This document shows, in pieces, positions 50,829-61,530 of a stretch of 64,000 nucleotides of DNA. Every line of letters starts with the position of its first letter. Positions within the stretch are counted from its first letter, which is position 1. Source of the DNA: Halichoerus grypus (Eukaryota > Chordata > Mammalia > Carnivora > Phocidae); NCBI RefSeq assembly GCF_964656455.1, contig NC_135715.1, positions 81,260,414 to 81,324,413 on the forward strand, written 5' to 3'. The position numbers and the translations under genes were made by a program. Below the pieces are notes generated by a model, which saw only the letters and a program-made list of their open reading frames with translations, was not told the DNA's origin and searched no databases.

Positions 50829-52025
50829 TTCGAGTCAGAAAGCTAGCTATTAGACTTCCATTCAAAAGTGGGGCCGCAGTATTAGTTTCGTGGAGCAAGT
50901 GGGGAGTTGTGTTCTGGCTTCTTCCAGGGCCTGGGTCTCACAAGGAAAATGGTTTTGGACTCACTTGCTGTGCACTCACGCATGCACACCACACAATGCG
51001 TCCACCCTGAGGCATGGCTCTTTTAGCCGAAGCAGGAATTCCCTACAGAGTTGTTCCTTTGAGTTAGGTGGTTGGCTTATGGCCTGCAGGCACACCCGGG
51101 GCAAGGGGACTAGCCTCATAAACAAGAGGTGAGTTGAGAGCTGCCTTCCGCACCGGCCTGTTTCTCACTCCATTTCACGTATGGGATCCTTTCCCCGGTC
51201 TCTCATACACGAGCACTATACAACTGCGGCTTCAGGAACGGCAATGGTAGCTAAAGCGCAGTAAGGCTACAGCATTGATTCTTGGTGTTAGTAGCCTGGT
51301 AGGCGAATGAGCTGCAGCTGGGATTCTTTACAGACTTGTTTCTTCCCAGTCAGGGTCGAGCACATAGCATTCCAAGCACACATGGAGCAGTAGTCTTAGC
51401 TTCAGGTAGCAAGAGCTGAGTCCAGAGGTGCCTTCTGCCCGGACCTATTTCTCCCTTGGTTTCACGTATGGAACCCGTTCCCCAGGCTCTCAGCCACGGT
51501 ACTCCGTGTAATGGTTCCTCCGTCTAGAGGTCGACGGTAGCTAAAGCACGGTTTCTCTACAGTGTTGTTTCTTCGAGTGAGAACGCTAGCTGTTAGACTT
51601 CCATGCAAAAGTGGGGCTGGCGTGCTAGCGTGATGAAACACATGGGGACTCGTGTTCTGCCTTTCGCTGGGGCCTGAGTCTCACTCGCAAAAAGCTTTGG
51701 ACTTCCTTGCAGTGCTCTCACGCACGCACACCACAAAATGCTGCCACCCTCAGGAGCAGCTGTTTTACCTGCAGCACAGGCTCTCAACCGAGTTTTTCCT
51801 TCGAGTTAGGTGGCTGTGTTTAAGCCGGCACACACAGGCTGGGCAACGGTACTAGCCCCATAACCAGGATGTGAGTTGAGACCTCCCTTCTGTACCGGCC
51901 TGCCTCTCCCTGAGATTATGATATTGAAACCGTCCCCAGGCTCTCAGCCACAGTACACCCTAAACTGCTCCGCCCACAGAGAGGTCGACGGTAGCTAAAG
52001 CAGTGTTTCTCTACAGTGTTGTTTC
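50829..52025 (+). repeat. Satellite block 15, last block (1,197 bp)
   Basis: A-B-C-A-B with several private changes (AGTATTAGTTTCG, GGGAGTTGTG, GGGATCCTTTCC, TAATGGTTCC). It is the last place in the forward array with element C before the simple-dimer domain. Confidence 0.85.
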
Positions 52026-52362
52026 TTCGAGTTAGAACGCTAGCTATTAGATTGCCATGCAAATGTGGGGCTGCCGTGCTAGCTTGGTCAAACACATGGT
52101 GAGTCGTGTTCTGCCTTTCGCAGGGGCCTGAGTCTCACTCGCAAAAAGCTTTGGACTCCCTTGCAGTGCTCTCACGCATGCACACAACAAAATGCTTCCA
52201 CCCTCAGGAGTGGCTGTTTTCGCTGAAGCACGGATTCTCTACCGAGTTTTTCCTTCGATTTAGGTGGCTGACTTTGAGCCTGCACGCACCCCCGGGGCAA
52301 CGCTACTAGCCCCATAACCATGATGTGATTTGTGAGCTGCCTTGTGTACCGGCCTGTCTCTA

Positions 52363-52377
52363 CCCCGATTTTACGAA
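52363..52377 (-). other. CENP-B-box-like motif (8 of 9 core bases)
   Basis: The minus strand reads TTCGTAAAATCGGGG. Against the CENP-B core TTCGnnnnAnnCGGG, only the first base of the last tetrad differs (G for C). Binding is not shown by sequence alone. Confidence 0.35.
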
Positions 52378-52818
52378 ATGGAACCAGTCCCGTAGCTCTC
52401 TGCCCCAGAACACCCTGAACTACTTCCTCCCACAGAGAGGTCATCGGAAGCTAAAACACTCTTTCTGTACACTCTTTTTTCTTCGAGTTAGAACCCTAGT
52501 GATTAGACTTCAATTCAGAAGAGGTGCCACAGTGCTAGCTAAATCAAACACAGGGGGGTTCTTGTTCTGCCTTTTGCTGGGGCCTTAGTCTCACTCGTAA
52601 AAACCTTTGGACTCCCTTGTAATGCTTTCACGCATGCACACAACAAAATGCTTCCACCCTCAGGAGTGGCTCTTTTTGCTGAATCCCGGATTCTCTACCG
52701 AGTTTTTCCTTCGTCTTAGGGGGCTGACATTCAGCCTGCACGCACCCCTGGGGCAATGCTACTAGCCCCATAGCCATGATGTGATTTGTGAGCTGCCTTG
52801 TGTACCGGCCTGTCTCTA

Positions 52819-52833
52819 CCCCGATTTTACGAA
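52819..52833 (-). other. CENP-B-box-like motif (8 of 9 core bases)
   Basis: Same 15 bases at the equivalent place of the next dimer, 456 bp on. Confidence 0.35.
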
Positions 52834-53270
52834 ATGGAACCAGTCCCACAGCTCTTTGTCACAGTGCACCCTAAAAAGCTTCCTCCCACAGAGAAGTCGG
52901 CGGAATCTAAAACACTTTTTCTGTACACTGTTGTTTCTTCGAGTTAGAACCTTAGTGATTAGACTTCAATTCAAAATAGGTGCCACAGTGCTAGCTAAAT
53001 CAAACACAGGGGTGGTCTTATTCTGCCTTTTTGGGGCCTGAGTCTCACTCGTAAAATCTTTGGACTCCCTTGCAATGCTCTCACGCATGCACACAAAAAA
53101 ATGCTTCTACCCTCAGGAGCGGCTCTTTTTGCTGAAGCAGGGATTCTCTACAGAGTTTTTCCTTTGTGTTAGGGGGCTGATTTTCAGCTACACACAGCCC
53201 CGCTGCAACACTACTAGCCCCATAACCATGAGGTGATTTGTGACCTGCCTTCTGTACCGGCCTGTCTCTA

Positions 53271-53285
53271 CCCCGATTTTACGAA
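53271..53285 (-). other. CENP-B-box-like motif (8 of 9 core bases)
   Basis: Same 15 bases in the third dimer. The next dimer (53,723-53,737) has one further change at the end of the motif. Confidence 0.35.
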
Positions 53286-54632
53286 ATGGACCAGTCCCGT
53301 AGCTCTCAGGCACAGTACACCCTGAAGTGCTTCCTCCCACAGAGAGGTCGTATGAAGCTAAACACTGTTTCCCTACACTGTTCTTTCTTCGAGTTAGAAC
53401 GCTAGCATTTAGATTTCCATGCAAAAGTAGGGCCACAGTGCTAGCTAAATCAAACACATGGGGAGTCTTGTTTTGCCTTTTGCTGGTCCTGAGTCTCACT
53501 CGTAAAATCTTTGGACTCCCTTGCAGTGCTCTCACGCACGCACACAACAAAGTGCTTCCACCCTCAGGAGTGCCTGTTTTCGCTGAAGCATGGATTCTCT
53601 ACCGAGGTTTTCCTTCGAGTTAGGTGGCCGATATTCAGCCTGTAAGCACCCACGGGGCAAACGTACTAACCCCATAATGATGATGTGATTTGTGAGCTGC
53701 CTTCTGTACAGGCCTGTCTCTAACCCGATTTTACGAAATGGAACCAGTCCCGTAGCTCTCAGCCACAGTACACCCTAAACAGCTTCCTCCCACAGAGCGG
53801 TGTCAGAAGCTAAAACGCTGGTTCTGTACACTGTTGTTTTTTCGTGTTAGAATGCTAGGGATTAGACTTCCATGCAATATACTGCTGCAGTGCTAGTTAA
53901 ATCAAACACACTCGGAGACTGGTTCTGCCTTTTGCTGGTGCCTGAGTCTCACTCGTAAAAAGCATTTGACTCCCTTGCAGTGCTCTCAAACACACACACA
54001 ACAAAATGCTTCCAACCTCAGGAGCGGCTGTTTTCGCTGAAGCACGGATTCTCTACCGAGTTTTTCCTTCGAGTTAGGTGGCTTACTTTCAGCCTGCAGG
54101 CACCCCCGGGGCAACGCTACTAGCCCCATAACCATGATATGATTTGTGAGCTGCCTTCTATACCGGCCTCTCTCTTCCCTCATTTTACGAAATGGAGCAC
54201 ATCCCCAGGCTCTCACCCACAGTACACCATAAACTGCTTCTTCCCACAGAGAGATCGTCAGAAGCTAAAACACATTTTCTGTACACAGTTGTTTATTCAA
54301 GTTAGAATGCTAGAGATTAGACTTCCATGCCAAAGTAGGGCCGCAGGGCTAGCTATATCAAACACACTGGGAGTCTTGTTCTGCCTTTTGATGTGGCCTG
54401 AGACTCACCCGTAAAATGGTTTGGACTCCCTTGCAGTGCGCTCATGCACGCACTCAACAAAATGCTTGCACCCTCAGGAGCGGGTGTTTTCGCTGAAGCT
54501 CGGAATCTCTACCGAGTTTTTCTTTCGAGTTTGGTGGATGACTTTCAGCCTGCACGCACCCCCGGGACAACTCTACAAGCCCCATAACCATGATGTGATT
54601 TGTGAGCTGCCTTCTGTACCGGCCTGTCTTTG

Positions 54633-54647
54633 CCCCGATTTTACGAA
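54633..54647 (-). other. CENP-B-box-like motif (8 of 9 core bases)
   Basis: Same 15 bases in the sixth dimer. The fifth dimer (about 54,176) is more degenerate (CCTCATTTTACG). Confidence 0.35.
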
Positions 54648-54887
54648 ATGGAACCCATCCCCAGGCGCTCACCCACATTACTCTCTAAACTCCTTCCACC
54701 CACAGAGAGGTCGTCAGAAGCTAAAACAGTCTTCCTGTACACTGTTGTTCCTTCGAGTTAGAATGCTAGCAATTAGACTTCTATGCAAAAGGAGCGCCGC
54801 AGTTCTAGCTAAATCGAACACTCGGGGAGTCTTGTTCTGCCTTTTAATGGGGCCTGAGACTCAGTCGTAAAATGCTTTGGACTCCCT

Positions 54888-54889
54888 TC
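54888..54889. other. Satellite inversion breakpoint
   Basis: Left of the point the sequence is forward A unit (ACTCCCTT, which should continue GCAGTGCTC). Right of it the sequence is reverse-complement satellite (CCTAACTGGAAGG, normally preceded by CA or AA). There is no insertion at the join. The two sides are at different phases of the unit, so this is a simple inverted junction and not the centre of a perfect palindrome. Confidence 0.85.
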
Positions 54890-57027
54890 CTAACTGGAAG
54901 GAAACCTCGGTAGAGAACATCATGGTTATGGGGCCAGTACCGTTGCCCCTGGTGAGCGTACAGGCTTAAAGTCAGCCACCTAAATGGATGGAAAAACTCC
55001 ATCGAGAATCTGTGCTTCAGCTAAAACAGCCCCTCCTGATGGTGGAAGCATTTTGTTGTGTGCGTGCATGAGAGCACTGCAAGGGAGTCCCAACCCTAAT
55101 TCCGAGGGAGCCTCAGGATGCTGCAGAAGGCAGGACATCAATCCCCACTTGTTTCCTCAATCTAGCACTCCGGCCTCACTTTTGCATGGAAGTCTAATCG
55201 CTTCCATTATAGCTCGAAGAAACAGCAGTGTATAGAAACCGTGCTTTAGCTACCGTCAACCTCTGTGGGGGAGGAAGCAGTTTACGCTGCACTGTGGGTG
55301 AGTGCCTGGGGACAGGTTCCATAGGTAAAATCGAGGGAGAAACAGGCTGGTGCAGAAGGCACCTGTCAACTCACCTCTTGTTTTCGAGGCTAGTACCATT
55401 GCCCCGTGTGTGCCTGCAGGCCTAAAGCCAACCACCTAAGTCGAAGGAACAACTCTGTAGAGAATTCCTGCTTCAGGGAAAATAGGCATTCCTGAGGCTG
55501 GAAGCATTTTGCTGTGTGCATGCGGGAGAGAACTGCAAGGGAGTCCAAAAGCATTTTCCAAGTGAGACTCAGGCCCTGGCAAAAGGCAGAACAGACTCCC
55601 CACTTGTTTCATGAAGCTAGCACGATGGCCCCACTTTCGCATGGAAGTCTAATCGCTAGCGTTCTAACTCGGAGAAACAACACTAGAGAAACCGTGCTTT
55701 AGGTACTGTCTACCTCTCTATGGGACGAAGCCATTTAGGGTGTACTGTGGGTGAGAGCCTGGGGACGTGTTCCATTTCATAGAATCGAGGCCGGGGCAGA
55801 GGCAACTGTAAACTCACCTCTTGTTTACGAGGCTAGTACCGTTGCCCCGTGTGTGCCTGCAGGCCTAAAGCCAGCCACCAAAGTTGAAGGAACAACTCCG
55901 TAATGAATTCCTGCTTCAGCGAAAATAGGCATTCCCGAGGCTGAAAGAATTTTACCGTGTGCATGCGTTAGAGAACTGCAAGGGCGTCCCAAACGATTTT
56001 CCATGAGAGACTCAGGCCCCAGAATAAGGCAGAACACGATTCCACCCTTGTTTCCTGAAGCTAGCACTGCGGCCCCACTTTTGCATGGAACTCTAATCGC
56101 TATAGTTCTGACTCGGAGAAAGATCACTAGAGAAACCGTGCTTTAGGTACCGTCGACCTCAATGTGGGATGACGCACTTAAGGGTGTACTGTGGCTGAGA
56201 GCCTGGGGACGGGTTCCATTTTGTAAAATCGGGGAGAGACAGGCTGGTACACAAGGCAGCTCTCAACTCACATCATGGTTATGGGGCTAGTAACACTGCC
56301 CCTGGTGTGCATGCAGCCTTAAAGTCATCCAACTAACTGGAAGGAAAAACTCGGTAGAGAATCCGTGCTTCAGCTAAAACAGCCCCTCCTGAGGGCGGAA
56401 GAATTTTGTTGTAGGCGTGCGTGAGAGCACTGCAAGGGAGTCCCAAACCTAAATCCGAGGGAGCCTCACACTGCTGCAGAAGGCAGCACACGACTCCCCA
56501 CTTGTTTCATCAAGCTAGCAGTGCAGCCCCACTTTTGCATGGAAGTCTAATCACTTGCATTCTAACTCAAAGAAACAACAGTGTAGAGAAACCGTGCAAT
56601 AGCTACCGTCAAACTGTGTAAGGAAGAAGCAGTTTACGCTGCAAGTGGGTGAGATCCTGGGGACGGGTTCCATTTCGTAAAATCGGGGGAGAGACAGGCC
56701 GGTACAGAAGGCAGCTCTCAACTCACAGCACGTTTATGAGGCTAGTATCGTTGCCCCGGGTGTGCATGCAGGCCTAAAGCAAACCACCTAAGTCGAAGGA
56801 AAAACTTGGTAGAGAATCCAGGCTTCAGCTAAAATAGCCGCTCTTGAGGGTGGAAGCATTTTGCCGTGTGCATGCGTGCGAGAACTGCAAGGGAGTCCCA
56901 GGCCATTTTGCGAGTGATAACTCAGTCCCCAGCCAAAGGCAGAAGACGACTCCACGTGTGTTTCATCAAGCTAGCACTGCGGCCCCACCTTTGCATGGAA
57001 GCCTCATCACTAGCATTCTAACTCGAA
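54889..57027 (-). repeat. Inverted simple 454-bp dimers
   Basis: Reverse-complement A and B units, with A boundaries near 55,211, 55,665, 56,108, 56,563 and 57,027, about 455 bp apart. Divergence between units is similar to the forward dimers at 52-54.9 kb. No mobile element seen. Confidence 0.85.
56674..56688 (+). other. CENP-B-box-like motif in inverted arm
   Basis: TTCGTAAAATCGGGG on the plus strand, the same 8-of-9 match as in the forward dimers. It lies on the opposite strand because the satellite is inverted. Confidence 0.35.
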
Positions 57028-57319
57028 GAAACAACAGGGCAGAGAAATCGTGATTTAGTTACTGTCGACCTCTAGACGGAGGAAGCAGTATACGGGGTAC
57101 CGTGGGTGGGAGCCTGGGGAACGGATTCCATACGTGACACCGAGGGAGAAACAGGTCTGGGCAGAAGGCACCTCTGGACTCAGCTCTTGCTACCTGAAGC
57201 TAACACTACTGCTCCATGTGTGCCTGGAATGCTCCGTGCTCAACACTGACTTGGAATTAACAACCTGTAAAGAATCCCAGCTGAATCTCATTCGCCTCCC
57301 AGGCTACTATCACCAAGAA
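57028..57319 (-). repeat. Element C, inverted copy 1
   Basis: 292 bp. Its reverse complement starts TTCTTGGTGATAGTAGCC and has the short-form junction CCTGGGAGGCG, against CCTGGTAGGCG elsewhere. It ends at the A boundary at 57,027. Confidence 0.8.
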
Positions 57320-58684
57320 TCAATGCTGTAGAGTTACTGCGCTTTAGCTAACATTGCCGTTCCTGAAGCTGGAGGAATTTCAGAGTGCTCGTGTATGAGA
57401 GCCCGGGGAAAGGGTCCATACGTGAAATGGAGAGAGAAACAGGCCGGTGCGGAAGGCAGCTCTAAACTCACCTCTTGTTTATGAGGCTACTATCCTTGCC
57501 CCGGGTGTGCCTGCAGGCCTAAAGCCAACCACCTAACTCAAGGGAACAACTCTGTAGAGAATTCCTGCTTCGGCTAAAGTAGCCATGCCTGAGGGTGGAC
57601 GCATTTTGCTGTGTGCATGCGTGAGCGCACTGCAAATGAATCCCAAACCATTTTCCGTGTGAACCTCAGGACCCAGCAGAAGGCAGAACACGACTCCCCA
57701 CTTGTTTCCTGAAGCTAGCACTGCGGCCCCACTTGTGCATGGAAGTCTAATCGCTTGCTTTCTAACTCGAAGATACAACAGTGTACAGAAACCGTGCTTT
57801 AGCTACCGTCGACCTCTCTGTAGGAGGAAGCAGTTTAGGGTGTATTGTGGGTGAGAGCCTGGGGACGGGTTCCATTTCGTAAAATCGGGGGAGAGACAGA
57901 CAGGTACAGAAGGCAGATCTCAACTCACATCATGGTTATGGGACTAGTACCATTGCCCCTGGTGTGCGTGCAGGCTTAAAGTCAGCCATCTAACTGGAAG
58001 GAAAAACTCGGTAGAGAATCCGTGTTTCAGCAAAAACAGCCGCTCCTGAGGGTGGAAGCATTTTGTTGTGTGCGTGCGTGAGAGCACTGCAAGGGAGTCC
58101 CAAACCTAATTCCGAGGGAGCCTCAGGTCACTGCAGAAGGCAGCACACGACTCCCCACTTGTTTCATCAAGCTAGCAGTGCAGCCCCACTTTTGCATGGA
58201 AGTCTAATCGCTTCCGTTCTAACTCGAAGAAACAACAGTGTAGAGAAACCGTGCTTTAGCTACCGTCAACCTCTGTGGGGGAGGAAGCAGTATATGCTGC
58301 ACTGTGGGTGAGAGCCTGGGGCCGGGTTCCATACGTAAAATCGAGGGAGAAACAGGCCGGTGCAGAAGGCAGCTGTCAACTCACCTCTTGTTTACGAGGC
58401 TACTACTGTGGCCCCGTGTGTGCCTGCAGGCCTAAAGCCAACCACCTAAGTCGAAGGAACAACTCTGTAGAGAATTCCTGCTTCAGCGAAAATAGGCATT
58501 CCTGAGGCTGGAAGCATTTTGCTGTGTGCATGGGGGAGAGAACTGCAAGGGAGTCCCAAACCATTTTCCGCGTGAGACTCAGGCCCCGGAAGAAGGCAGA
58601 ACACGACTCGCCACTGGTTTCCTGAAGCCAGCACTGCGGCCCCACTTTGGCATGGAAGTCTTATCGCTAGCGCTCTAACTCGAA
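57320..58684 (-). repeat. Inverted A/B dimers (six half-units)
   Basis: 1,365 bp, six half-units of about 227 bp, with boundaries near 57,764 and 58,220. Ends at the CGAA of 58,681-58,684. Confidence 0.8.
57876..57890 (+). other. CENP-B-box-like motif in inverted arm
   Basis: TTCGTAAAATCGGGG, same 8-of-9 match. Related sites at about 56,221 and 60,611 carry further changes. Confidence 0.35.
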
Positions 58685-58911
58685 GAAACAACACTGTACA
58701 GGGACTGTGATTAAGCTAGCTTCGCTGTTCTGGCGGGTGGAAATACTTTCAGTGTGTGTGCGTGAGAACCCCGGAAATGGTCCCATCATTCTCTCTGAGA
58801 GACAAACGGCTTCGTCCAGAAAGCACCTCTCGAATCAGCTCCAGTTTCCAGAGGCTAGCACTCCTCCTGTAGGTTTCCATGGAGGCCTAAGTTCCAGGCA
58901 CCTCCCTCGAA
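58685..58911 (-). repeat. Highly divergent extra half-unit
   Basis: 227 bp between two recognisable boundaries, so it has exactly one half-unit's length. The interior (GGCGGGTGGAAATACTTTC, CTCTCTGAGAGACAAACGG) matches other A and B units only weakly. It makes the stretch 58,220-59,368 an odd number of half-units. Confidence 0.7.
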
Positions 58912-59368
58912 GGAACAACACTGTAGAGGAACCGTGATTTGGCTACCACCGACCGGTCTGTGGGAGGAAGCAGTTTACGGTGTACTGTGGCTGAGAGCCT
59001 GGGGAACGGGTTCCATATGTAACATCGAGGGAGAAACAGGCCGGAGCGGAAGGCAGCTCTCAACTCACTTCTTGCTTACGAGCCTAGTACCATTGCCCTG
59101 TGAGTGCGTGCAGGCCTAAAGGCAACCGCCTAACTCGAAGGAACAATTCTGGTGAGAATCCGTGCTTCAGCTAAAAGAGCCGTTCCTGAGGGGGGAAGCA
59201 TTTTGCTGCGGGAATGCGTGAGAGCACAGCAAGTGAGTCCGAAAGCATTTTCCGAGTGAGACTCAGGCCCTGGCAGAAGGCAAAACACGACGCCCCACTT
59301 GTATCTTGAAGCTAGCACTGCTGCCCCACATTTGCATGGAAGTCTAATCGCTAGCGTTTTACCCCGAA
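58912..59368 (-). repeat. Inverted A/B dimer
   Basis: 457 bp, one dimer, between the divergent half-unit and element L. Its A unit ends at ACCCCGAAG, a variant of the usual boundary. Confidence 0.8.
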
Positions 59369-60058
59369 GAAACAACACGGTAGAGAAACCATGCTTTAGC
59401 TACCATCCACCTCTCTGAGGGAGGAAGCAGTTTCCAGGATACCGTGGGGGAGAGCCTGAGGAACGGGTTCCTTACTTGAAACTGAGGGAGAAGAAGTCTG
59501 GGCCAGAAGGCACCTCTCGACTCAGCTCTTGTTACCTGAAGCTAACACTACTGCTCCATGTGTGCATAGGAATGCTAAGTGCTCCACACTGATTTGGCAG
59601 AAAGAAGCCGGTCAAGAATCCCAGCTTCAGCTCATTCGCCTCTCCACAGGGTGGCAGCATTTTCAACACTGCTTGAGTGCAAACCTGGGGAATGAGTCCC
59701 AGCAGAATTCCGAGGGAGAAATAAGCATGGGCAGAAGGCACCTATCGACTCAACTCTTATTTCGGGAAACTGGATCGGCTCTCCCGTGTGTGCGTGGAGT
59801 CCTAACTGCCATCCACCCAACGCAAAGGAACAAAACTGTAGAGAACCCGTGACTCAGCAAAGATCGCCCTTCCTGAGCGTGCACTTCATCTATTGTGTGG
59901 TTTTGTGAAAGCATGAGAAATGGAACCTAAACGTAACTCGGAGTGAGAAACAGGCCTGTAAGGAAGGCTGCTGTTGACTCCCCTCTTGTTTTAGGAGATT
60001 AGCACTGCTGTACCCTGTGTGCCTGGATGCCTAGTTACCAGGCTACTAACACCAAGAA
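59369..60058 (-). repeat. Element L, inverted, full length
   Basis: 690 bp, the same length as L in HOR copy 1 (3871-4560). The reverse complement starts TTCTTGGTGTTAGTAGCC and contains GGTAACTAGGCATCC, ATAGATGAAG and AAAATGCTGCC. These variants are shared with the right-hand edge copy at 62.8-63.3 kb and differ from the HOR copies (GGGAACTAGGCTTCC, ACAGATGAAG, AAAATCCTGCC). Confidence 0.85.
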
Positions 60059-60965
60059 TCAATGCTATAGAGTTACTGCGCTTTAGTTAACATTGCCGTT
60101 CCTGAAGCCAGAGGAATTTGACAGTGCTCGTGGATGAGAGCCCGGGGAAAGGGTCCCATACGTGAAATGGAGTGAGAAACAGGCTGGAGCGGAAGGCAGC
60201 TCTCAACTCACCTCTTGTTTATGAGGCTAGTACCCTTGCCCCAGGTGTGCCTGCAGGCCTAAAGCCAACCACCTAACTCAAGGGAACAACTCTGTAGAGA
60301 ATTCCTGCTTCGGCTAAAGTAGCCATGCCTGAGGGTGGACGCATTTTGCTGTGTGCATGCGTGAGCGCACTGCAAGTGAGTCCAGAACCATTTTCCGTGT
60401 GGGACTCAGGCCCGGCAAAAGGCAGAACACGACTCCCCACTTGTTTCCTGAAGCTAGCACTGCAGCCCCACTTTTGCAGGGAAGTCTAATAGCAAGCGTT
60501 CTAACTCGGAGAAACAACACTGAAGAGAAACCGTGCTTTAGCTACCGTCGACCTCTGTGTGGGAGATAGCAGTTTAGGGTGTACTGTGGGTGAGAGCCTG
60601 GGGACGGGTTCCTTTTCGTAAAATCGAGGGAGAGACAGGCCGGAGAGAAGGCAGCTCTCAACTCATACCATGGTTATGGGGCGAGTACCGTTGCCCCGGC
60701 TGTGTGTGCAGGCTTAATGAAAACCGCCTAACTCGAAGGAAAAACTCGGTGGAGAATCCATGCTTCAGCTAAAACAGCCGCTGCTGAGGGGGGAAGCATT
60801 TTGTTGTGTGCGTGCATGAGAGCACTTCAAGGGAGTCCAAAGCTTTTTGCGAGTGAGACTCAGGCCCCAGCAGAAAGCAGAACACGACTCCCCGTGTGTT
60901 TCATCAAGCTAGCACTGCGGCCCCACTTTTGCATGGAAGCCTCATCACTAGCGTTCTTACTCAAA
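60059..60965 (-). repeat. Inverted four half-units containing the empty L1 site
   Basis: 907 bp (B-A-B-A read on the plus strand) between elements L and C. This is the same order as 2245-3870 of the HOR, which measures about 912 bp once L1 and one duplication are removed. No L1 is present. Confidence 0.85.
60489..60502 (-). other. Unoccupied L1 target site
   Basis: ATAGCAAGCGTTCT, the reverse complement of the 14-bp duplication AGAACGCTTGCTAT, occurs here once. It is flanked by CTCCGAGTT-type and TAGACTTC-type satellite with nothing inserted. The same 14 bases are duplicated around L1 in each HOR copy. Confidence 0.88.
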
Positions 60966-61258
60966 GGAACAACAGTGTAGAGAAATCGTGCTTCTGTTAC
61001 TGTCGACCTCTAGACGGAGGAAGCAGTATACAGGGTACCGTGGGTGAGAGCCTGGGGAACGGGTTCCATACGTGAAACCGAGGGAGAAACAGTTCCGGCC
61101 AGAAGGCACCTCTGGACTCAGCTCTTGCTACCTGAAGGTAACACTACTGCTCCATGTGTGCTTGGAATGCTCCGGGCTCAACACGGACTTGGAAGGAACA
61201 AGCCTGTAAAGAATCCCAGCTGCAGCTCATTCGCCTACCAGGCTACTAAGGCCAAGAA
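60966..61258 (-). repeat. Element C, inverted copy 2
   Basis: 293 bp, same length as C in the HOR. Reverse complement has the junction CCTGGTAGGCG. Together with 59,369-60,965 it reproduces the HOR module C-A-B-A-B-L without L1. Confidence 0.85.
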
Positions 61259-61530
61259 TCAATGGTGTATAGTTACTGCCCTTTATGTAACATTGCCGTT
61301 CCTGAAGACGGAGGAATTTTACAGTGCTCCTGTAGGAGAGACCGGGAAAGGGTCCCATACGTGAAAGGGAGTGAGAAACAGGCCGGTGTGGAAGGGAGCT
61401 CTAAACTCACCTCTTGTTTCTGATGCTAGGACCCTTGCCCCGGGGGTGCCTGCAGGCCTAAAGCCAACCACCTAACTCAAGGGAACAACTCTTTAGAGAA
61501 TTCCTGCTTTGGCTAAAATAGCCATGCCTG
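61259..61530 (-). repeat. Inverted B unit and partial A unit up to the L1
   Basis: The reverse complement matches the A/B sequence upstream of C in the HOR (about 1,676-1,951). The last satellite bases before L1 read GCCATGCCTG. Confidence 0.8.

Larger units (their letters stand above)
52026..54888 (+). repeat. Simple 454-bp dimer domain, forward strand
   Basis: A units start at 52026, 52482, 52938, 53388, 53841, 54296 and 54752, a spacing of 450-456 bp, with B units in between. There is no C, L or L1. Dimers differ from each other far more than the HOR copies do, with many substitutions and small indels. B units here read CCCCGATTTTACGAAATGG where the HOR has GATATTACGATATTG. The last dimer is cut after ACTCCCTT at 54,888. 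Frames up to 149 codons (54421-54870) are not conserved between dimers. Confidence 0.85.

Noticed and set aside
31905..52025. CRISPR-like or phage-like regular repeats
   Set aside because: Units are hundreds of bases long and tandem without unique spacers, and no cas-type gene is present. The L1 remnant shows a mammalian genome.
54421..54870. 149-codon plus-strand frame in the simple dimers
   Set aside because: It is not preserved in the neighbouring dimers and is cut by the usual indels. It results from low stop density in the unit.
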